64,000 nt of DNA from contig NZ_WAEL01000004.1 in NCBI RefSeq assembly GCF_011742925.1, positions 606,799 through 670,798 of the forward strand, read 5' to 3'. Below are positions 44,159 through 54,225 of this stretch, piece after piece. The position numbers and the translations under genes were made by a program. Numbering within the stretch: the stretch's first letter is position 1; each line of letters starts with the position of its first letter. The notes beneath the pieces were generated by a model. That model was given only the letters and a program-made list of their open reading frames with translations. It was not told the DNA's origin and did not search any database. This stretch comes from Fibrivirga algicola (lineage in GTDB: Bacteria > Bacteroidota > Bacteroidia > Cytophagales > Spirosomataceae).

Positions 44159-46639
44159 ATGGTAATCAGTTATTTTCGCTTGCTCTGTACGTCTGTCTGT
44201 CTAACGCTGTCGGTGTCAGTTACAGTCGCTCAGGATGCACTCACGTACCAAACTCCACCCAAAGCACTGGCGGATCTGGTTACGGTTCCACCAACGCCCG
44301 GCGTTAGTCTGACGTCAAAAGGCGACCAGATGTTGATTCTGGAGCGGTCGTCGTCTCCTTCTATCGCCGAGCTGGCCCAGCCAGAACTTAAGTTGGCTGG
44401 TCTGCGCCTAAACCCAGCAAACAACGGCCCCAGCCGTGCCTCGTATATCACCGGTTTACGCCTCAAAAAACTTCCGGGTGGCACAGAAATAGCCGTAAAA
44501 GGACTGCCTGCCTCGCCACTGATCTCCTTCGTCCAGTGGTCGCCCGACGAAACCAAATTCGCCTTTGCCGTATCGAGCGATTCCAAGATTGAACTCTATG
44601 TGGCTGATGTAGCCACCGCCACGGCTACCCGCTTGACAGACAAAGCGCTGAATGCTACGTTTGGTGGTGCCTTCCGGTGGACCTCAGACAGCAAGAGCCT
44701 GATTGCGAAACTGATTCCCGACGGACGGGCCACCGCGCCAGCTGCCAATCTTGTTCCTGTTGGCCCAACGATGCAGGACAACAGCAGCGGAAAGCGGGGG
44801 CAGGCACCAACCTATCAGGATTTGCTCAAAAACCCATCCGACGAGAAGCAGTTCACGTACTTCACCACCTCACAGGTCGCCCGTGTTGGCTTGGATGGTA
44901 CAGTTCAGCCAATTGGTCAGCCTGGTATCATTGCTACCGCGTCGCCTTCGCCCGACGGTAAGTTTGTGATGATCGAAACCGTACATACGCCGTTCTCTTA
45001 CCTGGTTCCCGTTTATCGGTTCCCCGTTCGAACCGATGTGTTTGCCATTGGCGGTCAACTGGTGAAAACACTGAACGACGGCCCCCTGCAGGAAAGCGTT
45101 CCCTACAGCTCGGATGGTGCCCCAAGCGGCCCGCGTGATTTCGAATGGCGCGACGATGCCCCCGCCTCTATCTACTACACCGTAGCGCTCGACAAAGGCG
45201 ACCCGAAAGTGAAGGCCGACGTACGCGACCGGGTGTTTCTGGTAGACGCTCCGTTTATGGCTGAGCCCAAGCCCATTTATGATGCTACGTTCCGTTTTAC
45301 GGGCTTCACCTGGGGTAATGGCTCAACGGCTATGGCTACTGAACGCTGGTGGCAAACGCGTAAGATCATTACGAAACTGGTGAACCCATCGGCCAATTTT
45401 GCGGCCACCGTGCTCTTCGATCGTTCGTCGGAAGACCGTTACGGTAACCCCGGCACACCCGACACCAAGCCCAACCAATATGGCCGCGATGTGCTGAACA
45501 TCCTACCCAACAACGATATCATGCTGATTAATGCGCAGGGTGCCTCGCCCGAAGGTGACCGGCCATTCGTCAGTGTAATGAATCTGGTATCGAAAAAGAT
45601 TACCCCCCTGTGGCGGTCAGAGGCACCGGTATTCGAGCGTCCGATTGCCGTGCTTGACGCCGCTACCGGTGTGATCATGACTACCCGTGAAACGCCCGAT
45701 GAGAACCCGAACTACTTTATCCGGAATCTGAAGAAGCGCATTGCCCCCGTTCAGGTCACCAGCTTCCCACACCCGTACCCTCAACTGAAGGGCATTACCA
45801 AGCAGCAGCTGCGCTACAAGCGGAACGATGGCGTTGACCTTACGGCCACGCTGTATTTACCGGTTGGCTATAAAAAGACGGACGGTCCGCTACCCACGTT
45901 TTTGTGGGCTTATCCAGCTGAATTCAAGAGCAAAGAAGCCGCCAGTCAGGCGCAGGGTTCACCCTATCAGTTCAACCGCATTGCGGCTATGGGCGGTGCT
46001 GTTTTCGCTACAATGGGTTACGCTGTTCTCGATAACGCCAGCATTCCGATTGTTGGTGAAGGTGACAAAGAGCCGAACGATTCGTATGTCGAGCAACTCG
46101 TTGCCAGTGCCAAAGCGGCCATCGACGAAGGGGTTCGGCTAGGTGTTGTCGATGCCAGCAAGGTAGGTGTGGGTGGCCACTCTTATGGCGCCTTCATGAC
46201 GGCTAACTTACTTACGCACAGTAACCTGTTTAAAGCCGGTATTGCCCGCAGTGGTGCCTATAACCGCACGCTCACGCCCTTCGGTTTTCAGAATGAGCAG
46301 CGCAGCTACTGGCAGGCTCCCGATGTATACAACAAGATGTCGCCCTTCATGAATGCCGACAAAATGAAGACGCCGCTGTTGCTGGTACATGGCGAGGCCG
46401 ACAACAACACAGGTACGTTCCCGATCCAGTCTGAGCGCTATTACAACGCCCTGAAAGGCTTCGGTGCCACTACCCGGCTGGTATTCCTGCCGTACGAGTC
46501 GCACGGATACGCCGCTAAAGAGTCATTGCTGCACATGCTGTGGGAAATGAACGGCTGGATGGACAAGTACGTCAAAAATACCCCCGCCCCCACCGCAGGG
46601 ACGGGCGCTGCTCCCGCTAAAATGTCGGGCGGCAAGTAG
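44159..46639 (+). CDS. Secreted S9 (prolyl-oligopeptidase family) peptidase
   Basis: An 826-aa exported serine peptidase like the chloroplast-type glutamyl endopeptidases. Signal peptide (LLCTSVCLTLSVSVTVAQ), propeller domain to about residue 545, then an alpha/beta hydrolase with Ser in GGHSYGAF, Asp in VHGEADNNTG and His in YESHGYAAKES. It cleaves peptides, probably after Glu or Pro-type sites; specificity cannot be told from sequence. The last 15 residues are Ala/Pro/Gly-rich. Single gene with its own terminator. Confidence 0.92.
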   Translation: MVISYFRLLCTSVCLTLSVSVTVAQDALTYQTPPKALADLVTVPPTPGVSLTSKGDQMLILERSSSPSIAELAQPELKLAGLRLNPANNGPSRASYITGLRLKKLPGGTEIAVKGLPASPLISFVQWSPDETKFAFAVSSDSKIELYVADVATATATRLTDKALNATFGGAFRWTSDSKSLIAKLIPDGRATAPAANLVPVGPTMQDNSSGKRGQAPTYQDLLKNPSDEKQFTYFTTSQVARVGLDGTVQPIGQPGIIATASPSPDGKFVMIETVHTPFSYLVPVYRFPVRTDVFAIGGQLVKTLNDGPLQESVPYSSDGAPSGPRDFEWRDDAPASIYYTVALDKGDPKVKADVRDRVFLVDAPFMAEPKPIYDATFRFTGFTWGNGSTAMATERWWQTRKIITKLVNPSANFAATVLFDRSSEDRYGNPGTPDTKPNQYGRDVLNILPNNDIMLINAQGASPEGDRPFVSVMNLVSKKITPLWRSEAPVFERPIAVLDAATGVIMTTRETPDENPNYFIRNLKKRIAPVQVTSFPHPYPQLKGITKQQLRYKRNDGVDLTATLYLPVGYKKTDGPLPTFLWAYPAEFKSKEAASQAQGSPYQFNRIAAMGGAVFATMGYAVLDNASIPIVGEGDKEPNDSYVEQLVASAKAAIDEGVRLGVVDASKVGVGGHSYGAFMTANLLTHSNLFKAGIARSGAYNRTLTPFGFQNEQRSYWQAPDVYNKMSPFMNADKMKTPLLLVHGEADNNTGTFPIQSERYYNALKGFGATTRLVFLPYESHGYAAKESLLHMLWEMNGWMDKYVKNTPAPTAGTGAAPAKMSGGK

Positions 46640-46681
46640 CGTAGTAGCTGGTTTTTCAGCGAACGAATTCGAGTAATTCTT

Positions 46682-46744
46682 GGCTATTTAGTCGGAGGGT
46701 TGCCTGGTTACGCCAGCCGACCTTTCAACTAAATAGCCTTTTTT
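46682..46744 (+). terminator. Terminator of the S9 peptidase gene
   Basis: Outer arms 46682-46692 and 46728-46738 (11 bp, perfect), a partly pairing GC-rich middle, then a run of six T. Confidence 0.75.
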
Positions 46745-46755
46745 AGTACGACCCT

Positions 46756-47526
46756 ATGCCCCTTTACATTACCTCGTTGAATTCTGGCAGTAACGGCAAC
46801 TGCTATTATGTTGGCAATGACCAGGAAGCCGTGCTGATCGACGCTGGCTTATCGTGCCGGCAAACGGAGGTACGGATGCAGCGCCTGGGCCTCTCTCTGC
46901 ACTCGGTGAAGGCCATTTTCGTCTCGCATGAACACAGCGATCACATCAGCGGACTAGCCCAACTGTCGGGAAAATACCAGATTCCGGTATATATCACGGC
47001 TCAAACCCTGCGCTCGACCCGCCTCCTGCCCGCTCGCTTTCCGCTTCGGGTGCTGACCACCTATGAGCCCGTCGAGGTAGGTGAGTTACGCGTCACGGCA
47101 TTTCCGAAACAGCACGACGCCGTTGATCCTCACAGTTTTCTGGTTGAGGGGCAAGAAACGAAAGTGGGCGTTTTCACCGATATCGGCACCGCCTGCGACC
47201 ACGTTGTTCGGCATTTCAGTCAATGCCACGCGGTATTTCTGGAGGCCAATTATGACGAAGATTTGCTGGCCAACGGCCGATACCCTGCCTTTTTGAAACA
47301 GCGAATCCGGGGCGATCAGGGGCACTTGTCGAATCAGCAGGCGCTGGCGTTGCTGAAAGCGCACAAACCACCGTTTATGAGCCACGTGCTGCTGGCGCAC
47401 CTTTCGAAAGATAACAATAGCCCGGTAGTCGCCCGCGATCTGTTTCTCCCGCACATGGACAATACCGAACTCATCGTCGCTTCTCGTTTTGCCGAAACTC
47501 CGATTTATACTGTACAGGCCAATTAG
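46756..47526 (+). CDS. MBL-fold metallohydrolase (YycJ/WalJ-like)
   Basis: A 256-aa metallo-beta-lactamase-fold enzyme. The metal motif is SHEHSDHISG; later ligands are in GVFTDIGTA and in LEANYD and LLAHLSKDNNS. The N-terminus ITSLNSGSNGNCYYV is typical of the YycJ/WalJ group, linked in other bacteria to DNA-repair or cell-wall signalling as a 5'-exonuclease. No partner kinase is near. Confidence 0.9.
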   Translation: MPLYITSLNSGSNGNCYYVGNDQEAVLIDAGLSCRQTEVRMQRLGLSLHSVKAIFVSHEHSDHISGLAQLSGKYQIPVYITAQTLRSTRLLPARFPLRVLTTYEPVEVGELRVTAFPKQHDAVDPHSFLVEGQETKVGVFTDIGTACDHVVRHFSQCHAVFLEANYDEDLLANGRYPAFLKQRIRGDQGHLSNQQALALLKAHKPPFMSHVLLAHLSKDNNSPVVARDLFLPHMDNTELIVASRFAETPIYTVQAN

Positions 47527-47655
47527 TTATACGTTGCCGCGTTGATAACCTGCATCATACGTTGAACCAGTTACTAGGACTTAGCCTGAATAGTAAACAG
47601 ATTGTGTACTTCGCTGTTTCACCTTCAGTTTCATCCTATATCAATCACTCAACGT

Positions 47656-47838
47656 ATGAATATCAAACGAGTTTTCGGCGTCATCCTGACACTTCTTGGC
47701 CTGGTTGGCCTTATTCTTGGCGGTAAAGACCTCATGGCAGGCGGCGTAGCGCAGGCCTCCCTGGTGTACCTGGTTTTAGGTGGAATCTTCTTTTTCACCG
47801 GTATCAGCCTGATTCGCACGACTGGCGATACCGCCTAG
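47656..47838 (+). CDS. Small membrane protein, two helices
   Basis: A 60-aa protein starting MNIKRVFGVILTLLGLVG, with helices at about 7-23 and 30-52. No recognised family; such short proteins are common in Cytophagales. The frame extends to 47602, but ATG at 47656 places the first helix correctly. Confidence 0.65.
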   Translation: MNIKRVFGVILTLLGLVGLILGGKDLMAGGVAQASLVYLVLGGIFFFTGISLIRTTGDTA

Positions 47839-47939
47839 TTTTACCCAGACAAGCTTTTTTCCTGCTTATATCCGACTGGTAAACGATGCGCTGAAAATAA
47901 AATCGGCGCTGATTAAACCTACTAGTCTATCGTCTTGTC

Positions 47940-47961
47940 AAAGCCCGGTTAGCCGGGCTTT
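47940..47961 (+). terminator. Rho-independent terminator
   Basis: 9-bp GC-rich stem (47940-47948 and 47953-47961) with 4-nt loop, followed by more T. It is about 100 bp after the small membrane protein gene and before the DUF2911 gene. Confidence 0.85.
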
Positions 47962-48011
47962 TTTTGTTAATATTCGTCGTAAACTTGCTGTCTGTTATTA
48001 TCGAATCTACC

Positions 48012-48851
48012 ATGTACAAACTCATTCTCACCACACTTCTGTCGACTTGCCTGACAGTGGGCTATGCCCAGATCGATTTACCCGCCGCCAGTCCCTCTGC
48101 CACCGTTATTCAACAGGTAGGGCTGGGCACTGTTTCGGTGGACTATGGCCGGCCTTCGCTAAAAGGCCGGACCATGTTTGGCGACCGCGTTCCCTACGGA
48201 AAAGTGTGGCGCACCGGAGCCAACAAGATTACCAACATCACGCTGTCTGAAACCATGACCCTCAACGGCAAGGCATTGTCGGCGGGTACGTATGGCCTCT
48301 ATTCGATTCCCAACACCGACTCGTTCACCTTTATTATCAACAAAGACGCGAAAGCCTGGGGAGCGTACGATTACAAGGAAGTAAATGACGTAATCCGGCT
48401 GGTGGTCCGGCCAGAGCGATCGATTATGAAGACCGAAACGCTGACGTTTGAGTTTGTCGACATCACCCCTACGTCGGCAACGCTTCAGGTACGTTGGGAT
48501 GAACTGGTGGCCCGCCTGCCTATTTCAAATGACGCCGACAACCGGGTAATGGCGCAGATCAAAGAGAAAACAGCCTCACCAACGGCGTCGACTGATACCT
48601 TTTTTGGGGCCGCCAATTACTACCTCGATACCAACCGCGACCTGAAGCAGGCGTTGGTTTGGGCCAACAAGGTGGTTGAGCGGAGCACGGAATATTATAC
48701 TTACCACCTCCGGGCCAAAATTGAGGCAAAACTGGGCAATTGCAAAGCCGCCCGCGCTGATGCACAGATGTCGCTCGATCTGGCCAAAAAAGCTGGTGAT
48801 GACGCTTATATCAAGAATAACGAGAAGATTCTGGACGATTGTAAGTTGTAA
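48012..48851 (+). CDS. Secreted DUF2911 protein
   Basis: A 279-aa exported protein. Signal peptide (LILTTLLSTCLTVGYAQ), then the DUF2911 domain: VSVDYGRPSLKGRTMFG, PYGKVWRTGANKITNIT, LSAGTYGLYSIPN and WGAYDYKEVNDV. A TPR-like helical end follows from about residue 200. Common in Bacteroidota, function unknown. ATG at 48012 is chosen over the upstream 47964, which lies in the terminator region. Confidence 0.88.
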   Translation: MYKLILTTLLSTCLTVGYAQIDLPAASPSATVIQQVGLGTVSVDYGRPSLKGRTMFGDRVPYGKVWRTGANKITNITLSETMTLNGKALSAGTYGLYSIPNTDSFTFIINKDAKAWGAYDYKEVNDVIRLVVRPERSIMKTETLTFEFVDITPTSATLQVRWDELVARLPISNDADNRVMAQIKEKTASPTASTDTFFGAANYYLDTNRDLKQALVWANKVVERSTEYYTYHLRAKIEAKLGNCKAARADAQMSLDLAKKAGDDAYIKNNEKILDDCKL

Positions 48852-48869
48852 CTTCCACTTCGTTCTACG

Positions 48870-48901
48870 AAAAAGCAGCCTCCTGGTAGAGGCTGCTTTT
48901 T
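48870..48901 (+). terminator. Terminator of the DUF2911 gene
   Basis: Perfect 13-bp arms 48870-48882 and 48889-48901 (A-run and T-run ends), 18 bp after the stop. Confidence 0.88.
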
Positions 48902-48998
48902 TTATGCGGTATACGCCACAATTTGGTGTTGCTTAAACATACTGACAGGCAGGCAGTTTATGACGAAAAGAGCGTTTCATTAAATCACTCAACTCGTT

Positions 48999-49574
48999 AT
49001 GAAAAAGACATCAATGCTGGTTATGCTGGCCATCAGCTGCCTAACATTCCAGGCTTGCAACAGCGAAAAAAAGACGACTAACGATAGCGTCGAAAATGCG
49101 GAGAACGCCAACGAAAACAAAGAAGAACAGGGTACAGGCGCTGAGGATGACGACAGCGAATTTGCAGTAAAAGCAGCTAGCGGCGGCCTGCTCGAAGTAG
49201 AACTGGGCAAAATTGCGCAGGAGAAAGGGCAAAGTGCTGAAGTGAAAAAGTTCGGTGCTCAGATGGTTACCGACCACGAGAAAGCCAATGCTGAATTGAA
49301 AGCACTAGCCGCGTTGAAAAACATTACAATTCCATCGACGCCGGGGGCTGATAAGCAAAAAGACATCGACGACATGCGTAAGTTATCGGGTGCCGAGTTC
49401 GACAAAAAATACATCAGCTACATGAAAGACGATCATGAAGAAGATGTGAAGGAGTTCAAAGAAGCAGCTAAAGACGCCAAAGACCCGTCGATCAGGGAAT
49501 TTGCGACCAAGACGTTGCCCACCCTGCAAATGCATCTCGACATGGTTACGGCCATGGACAAAAAGATGAACTAA
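48999..49574 (+). CDS. DUF4142 lipoprotein
   Basis: A 191-aa lipoprotein (lipobox FQAC, Cys20) with an acidic linker and a ferritin-like helical DUF4142 domain: VKAASGGLLEVELGKIAQEK, AQMVTDHEKANAEL, KLSGAEFDKKYISYM and the His-bearing DDHEEDVKEF. Members are stress-related; the metal or partner is unknown. Single gene. Confidence 0.9.
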   Translation: MKKTSMLVMLAISCLTFQACNSEKKTTNDSVENAENANENKEEQGTGAEDDDSEFAVKAASGGLLEVELGKIAQEKGQSAEVKKFGAQMVTDHEKANAELKALAALKNITIPSTPGADKQKDIDDMRKLSGAEFDKKYISYMKDDHEEDVKEFKEAAKDAKDPSIREFATKTLPTLQMHLDMVTAMDKKMN

Positions 49575-49602
49575 GGTAGCAAGCCATAAAAATGGTATAC
49601 TG

Positions 49603-49640
49603 AAAGCTTCGCTGGTCGTTCTGTTCGACAGCGAAGCTTT
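49603..49640. terminator. Terminator between DUF4142 and menD
   Basis: Perfect 12-bp arms 49603-49614 and 49629-49640 with a following T-run on the plus strand. menD converges and ends at 49646. Confidence 0.8.
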
Positions 49641-49645
49641 TTTCG

Positions 49646-51370
49646 TTACAATCGCTGCTTATAGGCTTTGAACGCGTCTGTATTTGCGTACTTGTCTGTT
49701 GTAATTTCAAGCAGTTTAGGCAGGTCAGCCGGGTCGAAGAACGTACCCAGTGCGGTACCTAACGTACCCAGGTCTGCTACCTGGGTGTAGCCGAGGCCAA
49801 AATCGGCGCAGGTACGTTCGGCGGTGAGTTGATGCGGCGTCTCAAAGAACGTTTCCAGTTCGGGCTGCTGCGATGGCCCGTCGATGATTCGGAAGATGTG
49901 CCCCGCTGAATTATTGAGCAGCACAATGCGCAGGTTAGCGGGTAACGCCTGTTGCCAAAGGCCATTCCGGTCGTAGAAAAACGACACATCCCCGATCAGC
50001 ACAGTGACGATTGCGTCCGTCCGCAGAGCAGCACCTACAGCTGTACTCAATGTCCCATCGATGCCACTGGTTCCCCGGTTGGCCCATACCTGAATTTCCT
50101 GACTGGCTTCCAGGCCACACATATTGGCGTAGCGAACCGGCATACTGTTGGCCAGGTGCAGGTGCGATTTTGCCGGTAGTGCGTCGAGAATAGCCTGTGT
50201 AGCCACCCAGTCGGTAAAGGGCGATTCACGGAGCGACTGGGCTACTACCCGCCGCGCGGCCTGTTCGGCGGCTTGCCAGGCAGTCAGGTAGTCGGCCCCT
50301 TCGTCATCTTCCTCAATGCCTTCGCGGAAATGCTGGTAATCGAGGTCTGCAAATAGTTTCTGAAAAAACGAAACAGGCTTGACGGGGATCCGCGTAGTCA
50401 GCGACTGAAACGAATCGATCAGCCGGTCGCCGTGGGGTTGAATGTGCCAGTGCTGAACGGCCGGGTACCGCCGAAAGTATGTTTTCAGGTTTCGCGTCAG
50501 GAAGGAGTTGCCCAGGGTAATGAGCAAATCAGGCCGCAGGTTTTGCAGTTCCTCTTCATCGGGTTGCCCCAGGATCGTGTCTGACTGGCTAATGAAGAAT
50601 TCACCGCGTCCCAGATTGCTGATGATCTCCCCAACCACAGGTACGTTCAGTTCCCGGCCAATTTGCGCCAGCACCTGCTGCAGGGCTGGCTGGTAGGTTG
50701 TTTGCCCCACCAGAATCAGTTTGCGTTCTGCGCGCTCCCAGTCGGTCAACAGCCGGTGCCACGTATCGGGTGCCAGTTGCGGCAGTACAGGGAGTTGCTC
50801 AATCACCCGCCCCCGTTCAGGGCGGTATACGTCGTCGGGTTTGGGGTAGAACGGTTCGCGCAGGGGTACGTTCATATGCACCGGCCCGGGCGCCCCGAGG
50901 CGGCTCAGGTCAAATGCTTCGTTGATGGTTCGTTCAATAAACCAACGGGCATCAGCATGGCTATAGTCGGCGGGCAGGTCGTAACTCCGCTTGACGTGCG
51001 TACCAAATATATTGGCCTGATCGATCGTTTGGCCATCCTGCTGGTGCAGCCATTCATGCGGACGGTCGGCGGTCAGCAACAGCAAGGGAACCTGCTGAAA
51101 ATACGCCTCGGCCACCGCCGGACTCAGGTTATACACCGCACTGCCCGACGTACAGATCAAAGCCACCGGCGTTTGTGTCTGCTGCGCCATGCCCAGAGCC
51201 GTAAAGCCCGCCGCTCGCTCGTCGGGCACCACACGTACCCGCAAACCGGGATGCCGGGCTACCGCAATAGTCAGCGGTGCCGACCGCGATCCCGGCGACA
51301 CTACCACATCGCGCAGGCCTTTCTGGTGTAGTAACTCAACAAGATTCAGTATCGGTTGCAGGACGGGCAT
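49646..51370 (-). CDS. menD: MenD (SEPHCHC synthase)
   Basis: Joins 2-oxoglutarate to isochorismate in menaquinone synthesis. The 574-aa thiamine-diphosphate enzyme has the N-terminal VVVSPGSRSAPLTIAV with the ThDP-activating Glu in VVPDERAAGFTALG, the ICTSGSAV loop, and the ThDP-Mg motif IGDVSFFYDRNGL...LLNNSAG. It indicates a menaquinone respirer. No other men gene is in the window. Confidence 0.95.
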   Translation of the reverse strand: MPVLQPILNLVELLHQKGLRDVVVSPGSRSAPLTIAVARHPGLRVRVVPDERAAGFTALGMAQQTQTPVALICTSGSAVYNLSPAVAEAYFQQVPLLLLTADRPHEWLHQQDGQTIDQANIFGTHVKRSYDLPADYSHADARWFIERTINEAFDLSRLGAPGPVHMNVPLREPFYPKPDDVYRPERGRVIEQLPVLPQLAPDTWHRLLTDWERAERKLILVGQTTYQPALQQVLAQIGRELNVPVVGEIISNLGRGEFFISQSDTILGQPDEEELQNLRPDLLITLGNSFLTRNLKTYFRRYPAVQHWHIQPHGDRLIDSFQSLTTRIPVKPVSFFQKLFADLDYQHFREGIEEDDEGADYLTAWQAAEQAARRVVAQSLRESPFTDWVATQAILDALPAKSHLHLANSMPVRYANMCGLEASQEIQVWANRGTSGIDGTLSTAVGAALRTDAIVTVLIGDVSFFYDRNGLWQQALPANLRIVLLNNSAGHIFRIIDGPSQQPELETFFETPHQLTAERTCADFGLGYTQVADLGTLGTALGTFFDPADLPKLLEITTDKYANTDAFKAYKQRL

Positions 51371-51385
51371 GAAGTGTGGTGACTG

Positions 51386-51476
51386 GTTTGTCGTTTGTCA
51401 TTTGTGGTTGCGCTGCCCGGTAACGCCTCGTTCCAGTAGCAGCGCAATCACAAATAGCAAACAGCAAATGACAAAC
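51386..51476. repeat. Imperfect long inverted repeat between menD and EVE gene
   Basis: Left arm about 51386-51416 and right arm about 51439-51476 pair with gaps; the inner 16 bp is nearly perfect. It fills the gap between two minus-strand genes. Confidence 0.55.
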
Positions 51477-51902
51477 TTAGTTATTCCCCATTTTAACAAT
51501 CAGATCAAACTCGTCGGGTTTGATGGGCATCACCGAGAGGCGGGATTGTTTAATGAGGGCGATGTTGGCCAGCATGGGCTCGGACTTGATCCGGGCCAGC
51601 GGTACGGCGTTCGCGAAGGCCAGCGTTGGCTCCAGTTCAACCACGCACCAGGGTGTTGACTTGCCGTTGGGTTGCGGATCTGCGGTGGGGTCAGGATAAG
51701 CTTCGCAAACAACTTTGGCTAAGCCCACTACGGCGGGGTTTGTTACGCTGTGATAAAACAGCACCTGATCACCTTCGCGCATGGCCTGCAGGTTGTTTCG
51801 GGCCTGGTAGTTACGCACACCATCCCAGGTAGCGCGGCCCTGCTCGGTGAAATGATGCCAGCCGTAGGTATCCGGCTCGGACTTGACTAACCAATAATTC
51901 AT
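51477..51902 (-). CDS. EVE domain protein
   Basis: A 141-aa PUA-like EVE domain: MNYWLVKSEPDTYGW, WDGVRNYQARNNLQAM, GDQVLFYHSVTNPAVVGLAK and the final LSVMPIKPDEFDLI. EVE proteins bind modified bases in DNA or RNA, and homologues are often in defence or repair contexts. Here it stands alone between menD and iorB. Complete length. Confidence 0.93.
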   Translation of the reverse strand: MNYWLVKSEPDTYGWHHFTEQGRATWDGVRNYQARNNLQAMREGDQVLFYHSVTNPAVVGLAKVVCEAYPDPTADPQPNGKSTPWCVVELEPTLAFANAVPLARIKSEPMLANIALIKQSRLSVMPIKPDEFDLIVKMGNN

Positions 51903-51921
51903 GGGGGCAAAAGTAAAAGAA

Positions 51922-52022
51922 AAAGGGAGTAAGGGGAAGAAAGGGCCGAGGGGGAGGCTTACGCGCCAGCACTACTGATGCGTAAGCCTCCCCCTCGGCC
52001 CTTTCTTCCCCTTACTCCCTTT
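51922..52022. terminator. 43-bp perfect inverted repeat
   Basis: Arms 51922-51964 and 51980-52022 match over 43 nt without a mismatch, loop 15 nt. One arm end touches the iorB stop (52024). The arms are purine-rich/pyrimidine-rich. It is the longest of the hairpins in the window. Confidence 0.8.
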
Positions 52023-52023
52023 C

Positions 52024-54225
52024 TTACACCGCCGCTAAGTCAAATGGCAATCGGCGGAGGCGTTTACCAGTAGCAGCGAAAACGGCATTGGACAGCGCAG
52101 GGGCGAGCGGTGGTAAACCGGGTTCGCCTACGCCCTTGATCGTGTTGCCGCCATCGGCGAGGATGTGCACCTCGACGACTGGCATTTCGTTGATCCGCAG
52201 CATCTGGTTGGTATCGAAATTGGTCTGCTGAGCCTGGCCGTTGGCAAACGTGATTCCCTGTTTCGTTGCGGCCACCAGTCCCATACAGATAGCGCCTTCC
52301 ACCTGGTTGCGTACCATGTCGGGGTTAACTACCGTGCCGAGATCAATGACGCAGTATACCTTGTCGACTTTCACCGAGCCGTCTGTTTGCTTCGACACTT
52401 CGACTACCTGGCCTGCTAAACCAGCGAAGAACTCCCACTGGGCCACGCCACGACCTTTTCCGGCCGGAAGCGGCTTATCCCAGTTTGATACCTCGCGGAG
52501 TTTGGCCAGCACTTTCTTCGTGTCCGACTCCTTCGTCAGCATCGCCATCCGGTAATCCATTGGGTCCTGCTTTGCCTGGTGCGCCATCTCATCGATGAAA
52601 CACTCGTGCGGAAACGCCACCGTTGTGCTGGTTACCGCCCGCCAATAGCCCGTTGGCACCTGCAAATCGGCGAAGACGTAGCGGTTGTCGACGTTGGGAA
52701 TTTCGTATTTCTGCTCGCTGATGCCCTCCGTCATGGTTTTGTCGGGCTTGGCCGCATCGTGACTTCGACCCAGCGTGGCATCGATCGATGGCGAAATCAC
52801 TTTATGCTGGAAGGCCGTTGGCTTCCCGTTGGCGTCGAGTCCGGCGCGCATGGCCGAGAACGTCATGGGTCGGAAGGGACCAAGCTGCGTATCGTCTTCA
52901 CGCGTCCAGACCACTTTTACCGGCTTACCCACCGACTTGGCGATATGGGCTGCTTCGAGCACAAAATCCTGGAATAACCGACGGCCAAAGCCACCTCCGT
53001 TGAACGTGATGTTCACCTTCACGTCGGCCGGTTTGATCTTGAACTCATCGGCCATCTTCGACTTGATCCAGTCTGGTGCCTGCGACGACGTCCAGATCTC
53101 GACGGTGTCGGTCGTGGGCCAGTTCACCACACAGTTCATTGGTTCCATGGGCGAGTGACTCACCATCGGCGTTTCGTAAAACGCATCGAGTTTCGTGGCG
53201 GCTTCGGCAAGTGCTTTCCCGAAGTCACCAGCGGTATGGTCAACGACACCGTCCTGTTTGGCCAGTTCGCGTAGTTTCTGCTCGTAGGCAACCGTGTTGA
53301 AGGCATCGAGACCCTGATGATCCCACTTTACGGCCAGCGCCCGACGGCCTTTCAGTGCGGCCCAGTAAGTATCGGCCACCACGGCGACACCGTCATACTT
53401 GTTTTCTTCGAGTACGCGGGTTGCTTTCACTACCTGCCGAACGCCTTTCACCTGCTTTGTTTTCGTATCGTCGAAACTCACCAGTTTACTACCAATGACG
53501 GGGCTGCGTTCGACCGAGGCGTAGAGCATGCCGGGCACCTTGACGTCGATCCCGAATTGCGCCTTACCTGACGATTTGGCGGGCACTTCGGGCCGTTGCG
53601 CCGGTTTGCCCAGAATAGTAAAGTCTTTGGGGTCTTTCAGCGTCGGATTGGTCGGTACAGGCAATTTCGACGCCACCTCGATTAGGTTGCCGTAGCCGAT
53701 GCTTCGTCCCGACGCTTTGTGATGCACCTGCGCGTTGGCTACGATACATTCTCCGGCAGGTACGTTCCATTGCTGGCTGGCAGCGGTCACAAGCATTTCA
53801 CGGGCCGACGCGCCCACTTTCCGAAGAGCCATGTAGCGGCCCCGAACCGACGAGCTACCGCCCGAAATCTGGCCGCCATATGCTTCTTCGCCTCCCGTTT
53901 GCAGGATCGTCACCTGACTCAGCCCCACCCCGAGTTCTTCGGCGATAAGTGCCGGAACTGATTGGAATGTACCCTGGCCCATATCGGGCTGGGGGTTCAT
54001 GATCGTAATTTTTCCGGGCGCGCTACCCACCGATTTCTCGATGATAACATAGGGCGTCAGTTCAGCACCAACGGGTGCAGCGTTAATGTTTAGGATACCG
54101 CCGACAGCCGTACCGGGTACGCCAGCGTTGGCCGACGAAATACCGAGCACTAGTGCGCCGCCCGCCAGGCCAAGCGTTTTCAGGAAATCGCGCCGGTTGG
54201 CGATCAATAGGTTGTCTGCGCTCAT
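52024..54225 (-). CDS. iorB: Molybdopterin-binding subunit of an aldehyde/isoquinoline oxidoreductase
   Basis: A 733-aa Moco-binding catalytic subunit of the xanthine-oxidase family. A Tat signal is visible ([14 protein letters not shown]). Moco-binding stretches include [48 protein letters not shown] and the catalytic Glu in GVGEPGLPP. It hydroxylates an aldehyde or N-heterocycle outside the cytoplasm; the substrate is unknown. It overlaps iorA by 4 bp. Confidence 0.9.
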   Translation of the reverse strand: MSADNLLIANRRDFLKTLGLAGGALVLGISSANAGVPGTAVGGILNINAAPVGAELTPYVIIEKSVGSAPGKITIMNPQPDMGQGTFQSVPALIAEELGVGLSQVTILQTGGEEAYGGQISGGSSSVRGRYMALRKVGASAREMLVTAASQQWNVPAGECIVANAQVHHKASGRSIGYGNLIEVASKLPVPTNPTLKDPKDFTILGKPAQRPEVPAKSSGKAQFGIDVKVPGMLYASVERSPVIGSKLVSFDDTKTKQVKGVRQVVKATRVLEENKYDGVAVVADTYWAALKGRRALAVKWDHQGLDAFNTVAYEQKLRELAKQDGVVDHTAGDFGKALAEAATKLDAFYETPMVSHSPMEPMNCVVNWPTTDTVEIWTSSQAPDWIKSKMADEFKIKPADVKVNITFNGGGFGRRLFQDFVLEAAHIAKSVGKPVKVVWTREDDTQLGPFRPMTFSAMRAGLDANGKPTAFQHKVISPSIDATLGRSHDAAKPDKTMTEGISEQKYEIPNVDNRYVFADLQVPTGYWRAVTSTTVAFPHECFIDEMAHQAKQDPMDYRMAMLTKESDTKKVLAKLREVSNWDKPLPAGKGRGVAQWEFFAGLAGQVVEVSKQTDGSVKVDKVYCVIDLGTVVNPDMVRNQVEGAICMGLVAATKQGITFANGQAQQTNFDTNQMLRINEMPVVEVHILADGGNTIKGVGEPGLPPLAPALSNAVFAATGKRLRRLPFDLAAV

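Noticed and set aside
36934..51476. Dispersed repeat family based on GCGCTGC...GCAGCGC hairpins (36944, 51410, 29996)
   Set aside because: Only the inner 7-8 bp is shared; the outer arms differ entirely, so common ancestry is not supported.
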